From the NCBI RefSeq assembly GCF_009823805.1, contig NZ_WUEK01000007.1:1-64000 (forward strand): a stretch of 64,000 nucleotides of DNA, in the 5' to 3' direction. The stretch comes from Nocardioides flavescens. GTDB taxonomy: Bacteria > Actinomycetota > Actinomycetes > Propionibacteriales > Nocardioidaceae. Of the stretch, positions 59,207-64,000 are shown piece by piece (the stretch's first letter is position 1; each line of letters begins with the position of its first letter). The notes beneath the pieces were generated by a model. The model saw nothing but the letters and a program-made list of their open reading frames with translations. It was not told the origin of the DNA and searched no databases. The position numbers and the translations under genes are program-made.

Positions 59207-59722
59207 ATGAGCCGTGCCCGGCACAGCCGCGACGAGCGCGGCGTCGTCTTCCCCTCCCCGGTCGTGATCCTCTCGGTCATCGCGGTCGCGATGGCCGGTG
59301 TCGCCTTCGTCTTCACGCGCGACAGCGCCCCGACCGAGCGCGAGATCACCACGGTCGCCGTACCCGAGGCGAGCGAGTCCCCGGCCGCCGCACCCACGAC
59401 GCCGAGCGAGACCCCGAAGCCCGAGAAGCCGAAGAAGCCGAAGGTCGACCGCTCGAAGGTCTACGTCGTCGTCTTCAACAACTCCGGCATCACCGGCCTC
59501 GCCGGCCAGGTCGCCGACCAGGCCACCCAGATCGGCTGGCAGGTCGTCGGCTCCGACAACTGGTACGGCACGATCCCGGCCTCCACGGTCTACTACCCCG
59601 CGCGGCTCCAGCGCGCCGCCAAGCTGCTCGCCCTCGACCTCGGCATCCAGCGGGTGCAGCCCGCGGTCGACCCGATGCGCGAGGACCGCGTCACCGTCAT
59701 CCTCACCGGCCCGCTCGACTGA
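59207..59722 (+). CDS. LytR C-terminal-domain membrane protein
   Basis: The 171 residues have one membrane helix (about 16-36), a Pro/Glu/Lys linker and the extracytoplasmic LytR_C domain (YVVVFNNSGITGLAGQVADQ with VVGSDNWYG and VQPAVDP). The domain is fused to LytR-Cps2A-Psr ligases in other proteins. Alone it may help cell-wall polymer attachment. It starts with ATG and a GGAG site 9 nt upstream. Confidence 0.9.
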   Translation: MSRARHSRDERGVVFPSPVVILSVIAVAMAGVAFVFTRDSAPTEREITTVAVPEASESPAAAPTTPSETPKPEKPKKPKVDRSKVYVVVFNNSGITGLAGQVADQATQIGWQVVGSDNWYGTIPASTVYYPARLQRAAKLLALDLGIQRVQPAVDPMREDRVTVILTGPLD

Positions 59723-59751
59723 GCCGAGCCCGCCCGTGATGGGGTAAGGCC

Positions 59752-60597
59752 GTGGAGTTCACCTCGGCGGACGGCGAACGCCGCTACGCCGCGCTGGTCC
59801 GAACCGCCCCCGAGACCGTCGTCGGCCTCGACTTCGACGGCGTCCTCGCGCCGATCGTCGACGACCCGGCGAAGGCCTTCATCCACCCGGAAGCCGCCGA
59901 GGTGCTCCAGCACCTGTCCGCCCAGGTGCTCGCGATCGCCGTCGTGACCGGACGCCCCGCCCGCCAGGCCCTCGACCTCGGCGGCCTCGAGGAGGTCGGC
60001 CGCGTGGTCGACGAGGCCGGCAAGGAGCTCTACCTCTTCGGGCAGTACGGCAACGAGCGGTGGAGCTCGACGAGCCGTCGCGTCGTCAGCCCCCGCCCGC
60101 CGCGCGGGCTCGCGTCGTTCACCGCCGACCTGCCGCGGCTGCTGCGCCGCCACGGCGCCGGCGAGGCGCACATCGAGGAGAAGGGGCTCGCGGTCGCGGT
60201 GCACACCCGACGTCTCGCCGACGCGGGCGCGAGCTTCGACGAGCTGCTGCCGGTGCTGCGCGACGAGGCCGCGCGCTACGACCTCGCGGTGGAGCCGGGC
60301 AAGCAGGTCATCGAGGTCCGTTCGCCCGGCATGCACAAGGGCGTCGCGGTCCGCACCCTCGTCGAGGAGCTCGGGGCGGGGGGCTTCTTCTACGCCGGCG
60401 ACGACCTGGGTGACGTCGAGGCGTTCGAGGCGCTGAAGCACCTCGAGGGCGAGGGACTGTCGACCCTGCGTGTCTGCTCGGCCTCGGATGAGGAGAACGC
60501 CCTCGTCGAGCTCGCCGATGTCGTCGTCCCCGGCCCTGACGGTGTCCTCGCCCTGCTCCGCCAGCTCACCGACGACGCGGCCGCGCTGCGCGCCTGA
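59752..60597 (+). CDS. otsB: Trehalose-phosphatase
   Basis: It removes phosphate from trehalose-6-phosphate. The 281-residue HAD phosphatase has the nucleophile motif GLDFDGVLAPIV (Asp27, Asp29), VVTGRPARQA (motif II Thr) and AGDDLGDVEAF (metal Asp). The GTG start is 29 nt after the LytR_C stop. It completes the trehalose pathway begun by otsA. Confidence 0.95.
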   Translation: MEFTSADGERRYAALVRTAPETVVGLDFDGVLAPIVDDPAKAFIHPEAAEVLQHLSAQVLAIAVVTGRPARQALDLGGLEEVGRVVDEAGKELYLFGQYGNERWSSTSRRVVSPRPPRGLASFTADLPRLLRRHGAGEAHIEEKGLAVAVHTRRLADAGASFDELLPVLRDEAARYDLAVEPGKQVIEVRSPGMHKGVAVRTLVEELGAGGFFYAGDDLGDVEAFEALKHLEGEGLSTLRVCSASDEENALVELADVVVPGPDGVLALLRQLTDDAAALRA

Positions 60598-60602
60598 CCT
60601 CC

Positions 60603-60695
60603 GGTGGTTGAGGAAGGCCGCTAGGCCTGTCTCGAAACCACGGTCGAGGTCGGGTGGTTTCGAGACGGTCGCCAGCGCGACCTCCTCAACCAGCG
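60603..60695. repeat. Inverted pair of palindromic elements
   Basis: The first unit has the rare inner stem AGGCC-GCTA-GGCCT and the second GGTCGC-CAGC-GCGACC. They lie between otsB and lon. Confidence 0.88.
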
Positions 60696-60768
60696 GTGCG
60701 CCAGTTGGTTCCCACCTCTGCTCACAGCGAACAACGGCGTACGCCGGAACACCGCTTCGATCCTCGAA

Positions 60769-60789
60769 GTTGAGTGAGCATGACTCAAG
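60769..60789. promoter_or_regulatory. HAIR (HspR-associated inverted repeat) at the lon start
   Basis: GTTGAGT-N7-ACTCAAG matches the HAIR consensus CTTGAGT-N7-ACTCAAG at 13 of 14 positions. HspR represses dnaK, clpB and lon through such sites in Streptomyces. Here the seven-base spacer contains the lon ATG. Confidence 0.75.
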
Positions 60790-63110
60790 CATCACTCCCC
60801 GTGCTGTTCCTCTCCGACCTCGTGGTCCTGCCCGGCATGGTCGTGCCGGTGCCCCTCGACGAGGCGGCCCAGGCCGCCGTCGACGCCGCCCGCTCCAGCA
60901 GCGACGGCGAGCTCCTCCTCGCGCCCCGCCTCGAGGACCGCTACGCCTCCTACGGCGTGGTGGCCAGCGTCGAGCGGGTCGGACGCCTCGTCGGCGGCGG
61001 CCCGGGTGCGGTGCTGCGCGCCGGACGGCGCGCTCGGATCGGCAGCGGGGTGACCGGTCCCGGCGCGGCGCTGTGGGTGGAGGTCGAGCCGGTCGACGAG
61101 ACCGTCACGGAGCACGCCCGCGAGCTCGCCGAGGACTACAAGCGCCTCGTCGTCGCCGTCCTGCAGCGCCGCGAGGCCTGGCAGGTCATCGACACCGTGC
61201 ACCAGATGAGCGACCCGTCGGCGATCGCCGACGCGGCCGGCTACGCGCCGTACCTCTCCGACGCCCAGAAGCGCGAGCTCCTCGAGACCCCCGACGTCGA
61301 GCAGCGCCTGGAGACGGTCATCGCCTGGACCCGCGAGCACCTCGCCGAGGCCGAGATCGCGGACAAGATCGGCGAGGAGGTGCGCGAGGGGATGGAGAAG
61401 ACCCAGCGCGAGTACCTCCTGCGCCAGCAGCTCGCCGCGATCCGCAAGGAGCTCGGCGAGGGCGAGCCCGAGGGGGCCGAGGACTACCGCGGCCGCGTCG
61501 AGTCCGCCGACGTGCCCGACGAGGTGCGCGCGGCGATGCTCAAGGAGGTCGACAAGCTCGAGCGCTCCAGCGAGCAGAACCCCGAGGCCGCCTGGATCCG
61601 CACCTGGCTCGACACGGTGCTCGAGCTGCCGTGGGGCGTCACCACCGACGACGTGAACGACGTCGCGGCCGCGCGCGCCCGGCTCGACGCCGACCACCAC
61701 GGGCTCGACGAGGTCAAGGAGCGCATCGTCGAGCACCTCGCCGTCCGCGCCCGCCGCGCCGAGCGCGGCCTGCAGGTCGTCGGCGGCCGTGGCTCCGGTG
61801 CGGTCGTGCTGCTCGCCGGCCCTCCCGGAGTCGGCAAGACCTCGCTCGGCGAGTCCGTCGCCCGCGCGATGGGCAGGAAGTTCGTCCGCGTCGCCCTCGG
61901 CGGCGTCCGCGACGAGGCGGAGATCCGTGGCCACCGGCGCACGTACGTCGGCGCCCTGCCCGGCCGCATCGTCCGCGCCGTCAGGGAGGCCGGCTCGATG
62001 AACCCGGTCGTGCTGCTCGACGAGGTCGACAAGGTCGGCAGCGACTACCGCGGTGACCCCGCCGCGGCGCTGCTCGAGGTGCTCGACCCGGCGCAGAACC
62101 ACACCTTCCGCGACCACTACCTCGAGCTCGACCTCGACCTGTCCGACGTGCTGTTCATCGCGACCGCCAACGTCGTCGAGCAGATCTCGAGCGCCCTGCT
62201 CGACCGCATGGAGCTGGTGACGATCGACGGTTACACCGAGGACGACAAGGTCGCGATCGCCCGCGACTTCCTGCTGCCCCGCCAGCTCGAGCGGGCCGCG
62301 ATCGACGCCGACGAGGTGACGATCACCGACGCCGCGCTGCGCGAGCTCGCGTCGAACTACACCCGCGAGGCCGGCGTACGACAGGTCGAGCGGCTGCTGG
62401 CCAAGGCGCTGCGCAAGGCGGCGACCCGGCTGGCCACCGGGGCCGAGCACGTCGACGTCGACGTGGCGGACCTGAAGGAGCTGCTCGGGCGCCCGCGGTT
62501 CACCCCGGAGTCGGCGGAGCGCACCTCGGTGCCGGGCGTCGCGACGGGGCTCGCGGTGACCGGTCTCGGCGGCGACGTGCTGTTCATCGAGGCTGGCGCC
62601 CACGAGGGGGAGAAGGGGCTCACGCTCACGGGCCAGCTCGGCGACGTCATGAAGGAGTCGGCGCGCATCGCGCTGTCGTTCGTCCGCTCCCACGCGGCCG
62701 AGCTCGGCGTCGACCCGGCGTTCTTCGACCGCTCGGTGCACGTGCACGTGCCCGCCGGGGCCGTGCCCAAGGACGGCCCGTCGGCCGGCGTCACGATGGT
62801 CACCGCCCTGACCTCGCTGGCGACCGGGCGGCCCGTGCGCTCCGAGGTCGGCATGACCGGCGAGGTCACGCTCAACGGCCGGGTGCTCCCGATCGGTGGG
62901 GTGAAGCAGAAGCTCCTCGCCGCCCAGCGGGCCGGGCTGACCGAGGTGTTCATCCCGCTGCGCAACGAGCCCGACCTCGACGACGTCCCGGCCGAGGTGC
63001 GCGAGGCCCTCACCGTGCACGTGGTCGGCGACGTCCTCGACGTGGTGCGGGGCGCGCTCGAGCCGGTCGCCGTCGACGAGACGGAGGGTTCCGCCTCCCA
63101 GGCCGCCTGA
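60780..63110 (+). CDS. lon: Lon ATP-dependent protease
   Basis: The 776-residue cytoplasmic protease has an N-terminal substrate domain (SLPVLFLSDLVVLPGMVVPV), the AAA+ module (Walker A GPPGVGKT about residue 347, EVDKVG) and a C-terminal protease with catalytic Ser668 in PKDGPSAG and Lys709 in GGVKQK. It should degrade damaged and regulatory proteins. The ATG lies within a HAIR operator, implying heat-shock control by HspR. GTG 60774 is another possible start. Confidence 0.97.
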   Translation: MTQASLPVLFLSDLVVLPGMVVPVPLDEAAQAAVDAARSSSDGELLLAPRLEDRYASYGVVASVERVGRLVGGGPGAVLRAGRRARIGSGVTGPGAALWVEVEPVDETVTEHARELAEDYKRLVVAVLQRREAWQVIDTVHQMSDPSAIADAAGYAPYLSDAQKRELLETPDVEQRLETVIAWTREHLAEAEIADKIGEEVREGMEKTQREYLLRQQLAAIRKELGEGEPEGAEDYRGRVESADVPDEVRAAMLKEVDKLERSSEQNPEAAWIRTWLDTVLELPWGVTTDDVNDVAAARARLDADHHGLDEVKERIVEHLAVRARRAERGLQVVGGRGSGAVVLLAGPPGVGKTSLGESVARAMGRKFVRVALGGVRDEAEIRGHRRTYVGALPGRIVRAVREAGSMNPVVLLDEVDKVGSDYRGDPAAALLEVLDPAQNHTFRDHYLELDLDLSDVLFIATANVVEQISSALLDRMELVTIDGYTEDDKVAIARDFLLPRQLERAAIDADEVTITDAALRELASNYTREAGVRQVERLLAKALRKAATRLATGAEHVDVDVADLKELLGRPRFTPESAERTSVPGVATGLAVTGLGGDVLFIEAGAHEGEKGLTLTGQLGDVMKESARIALSFVRSHAAELGVDPAFFDRSVHVHVPAGAVPKDGPSAGVTMVTALTSLATGRPVRSEVGMTGEVTLNGRVLPIGGVKQKLLAAQRAGLTEVFIPLRNEPDLDDVPAEVREALTVHVVGDVLDVVRGALEPVAVDETEGSASQAA

Positions 63111-63138
63111 CGGGTTGAGTCACTGCGCGGGGCGCGGG

Positions 63139-63144
63139 TAGGAA
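63139..63144 (+). promoter_or_regulatory. -10 hexamer of the secreted hypothetical gene (leaderless)
   Basis: TAGGAA, 6 nt before GTG 63151. Confidence 0.35.
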
Positions 63145-63150
63145 GGGTCC

Positions 63151-63639
63151 GTGACCCGGACTGCCCGCGCCCTGCTCGCGTTCCCGACCGCCCTGGCCCT
63201 GACGCTCTCGCTGCACGCTCCCGCAGAGGCGGCGGGCAAGCCGAAGAGCCCCGACGGCAGCTACGAGGGCAACGTCGTCCCCACACCTGACAACGCCCTC
63301 GACCAGGTCTCGATCTCCTTCGACGTCGCGCGCAAGGGTCGCAAGATCAAGGACTTCGCCTTCACGATGAACGTGATCTGCGTGTCCTACCCCTACAACG
63401 ACATCGAGCTCGTCACCCAGCCGATGAACGACATGAAGATCAACCCGCGCACCGGCCGGTTCCGCGACGTCGTCGCGGGCGCCACCGACGACGGCTCGGA
63501 CTACCGCATCGAGGTCACCGGCAAGCTCAAGGGCCGCAAGGTCGTCCAGGGCACGCTGTCCTACGAGGTAGGTGTCTGCGTGCGCGGCAACACCCCGGGC
63601 GACCCGCTCGACTGGGAGGCGCAGCGCACCGGGCGCTGA
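63151..63639 (+). CDS. Secreted hypothetical protein
   Basis: The 162 residues have a signal peptide (LAFPTALALTLSLHAPAEAA) and a beta-rich mature part: SISFDVARKGRKIKDFAFTM with two Cys (NVICVSYP and VGVCVRGN). The pattern YEGNVV and GRKIKDF resembles small secreted domains seen in Nocardioides and Streptomyces. The function is not known. Confidence 0.7.
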   Translation: MTRTARALLAFPTALALTLSLHAPAEAAGKPKSPDGSYEGNVVPTPDNALDQVSISFDVARKGRKIKDFAFTMNVICVSYPYNDIELVTQPMNDMKINPRTGRFRDVVAGATDDGSDYRIEVTGKLKGRKVVQGTLSYEVGVCVRGNTPGDPLDWEAQRTGR

Positions 63640-63654
63640 GCCAGACCCGGTGCG

Positions 63655-64000
63655 TCAGTGGTGGCTGCAGCAGGCGAGCTGCTGGGCCACCTCGAACGGG
63701 ATGAGTCCGCTCGCGCCCGTCTGCACGAGCAGCGTGCACCGGCCGTCGGCCCACGTCGGACGGGCGAAGCCGGTCAGGTCCACGACGCTCTCGGGCGTCA
63801 CGACCGTGCCGGCCAGCCCGACGACGTCCTCGACGCAGCTGCTCGCGACGACCTCCGCGACGCTCAGCCGTCGCTCGATGCCGGGCCGACCCGGGAACTC
63901 CACCAGCCGTCCCGAGGCCCGGTCCGCGTGACGCGCCGCCGCCTCGAGGGCGCCGTCGAGCAGGTCCGACGGCCCGGCCTCCCGCCGGTGGCCGTCGACG
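63655..64000 (-). CDS. Hypothetical protein, 5' end outside the window
   Basis: The frame is open to the right window edge and encodes at least 115 residues on the minus strand, ending VAQQLACCSHH. Features are EFPGRPGIERRLSVAEVV, VDLTGFARPTWADGRC and a Cys-Cys-x-His-His end that could bind metal. GTG 63903 is an internal candidate start, but the reading frame upstream of it also looks coding. It is not recognised. Confidence 0.55.
   Translation of the reverse strand, partial: VDGHRREAGPSDLLDGALEAAARHADRASGRLVEFPGRPGIERRLSVAEVVASSCVEDVVGLAGTVVTPESVVDLTGFARPTWADGRCTLLVQTGASGLIPFEVAQQLACCSHH

Overview
The window is chromosomal DNA from a high-GC Gram-positive bacterium of the Nocardioides type (order Propionibacteriales). 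The evidence is the very GC-rich third codon positions, frequent GTG starts and GTGA/ATGA gene overlaps, many leaderless-looking promoters, and gene orders typical of that group: tRNA-Gln/glmU/prs, rplY/pth, mfd/lipoprotein/mazG, and eno/ftsB-like/DUF501/ppx. The genus is inferred and was not tested by a search. No rRNA operon and no CRISPR array are present.

Layout. 0-14 kb: tRNA-Gln, a double TetR regulator, glmU-prs, an ankyrin protein, an M15 peptidase, a nitroreductase with a divergent HxlR regulator, rplY-pth, a cysQ-like phosphatase, a VOC protein and mfd. 14-26 kb: a TSUP permease, small membrane proteins, a secreted GH6 enzyme, a SurA-like lipoprotein, mazG, a large secreted phytase-like esterase, eno, an FtsB/DivIC-like protein, DUF501, ppx, Holin-X/DUF3618 membrane proteins and a family 5 uracil-DNA glycosylase. 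26.1-29.4 kb: a small genomic island beside an atypical tRNA with a UAA anticodon. It is visibly less GC-rich than its surroundings and holds a nuclease-like protein, a facing operon of unknown genes that starts with a 37-residue zinc ribbon, and an IS3-type remnant. 29.4-38 kb: a Bax-inhibitor-like protein, TetR-FBP, an SGNH hydrolase, cystathionine beta-synthase, ung, a dehydrogenase, small oxidoreductases and a HEAT-repeat gene broken by a 160-bp element. 38-49.6 kb: a rhamnoside-utilisation locus (LAL-type LuxR activator, double MarR, secreted GH78-like and GH106-like enzymes, a solo LuxR helix-turn-helix) with LacI-type operators ahead of both enzymes. 49.6-64 kb: a PLP lyase/MFS/alpha-beta hydrolase operon, an FMN-binding glutamate-synthase-like protein, the trehalose genes otsA and otsB (about 2.8 kb apart), DUF3263, LytR_C, lon with a HAIR operator, and a partial gene at the right edge.

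Two repeat families stand out. The first is a roughly 40-bp palindromic element with about two dozen copies in gaps between genes. Its arms are constant, but the inner stem changes sequence while staying self-complementary, and three genes end on stop codons it supplies. The second is an element of about 160 bp with two copies. The core is conserved, but the terminal inverted repeats are entirely different in sequence and still pair within each copy. One copy interrupts a HEAT-repeat gene so cleanly that the uninterrupted frame can be read on both sides. I consider the second family the most likely undescribed item here.

Limits: everything was read by eye. Starts are judged from promoters, ribosome binding sites and overlaps. 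No alignment, folding or database search was run.
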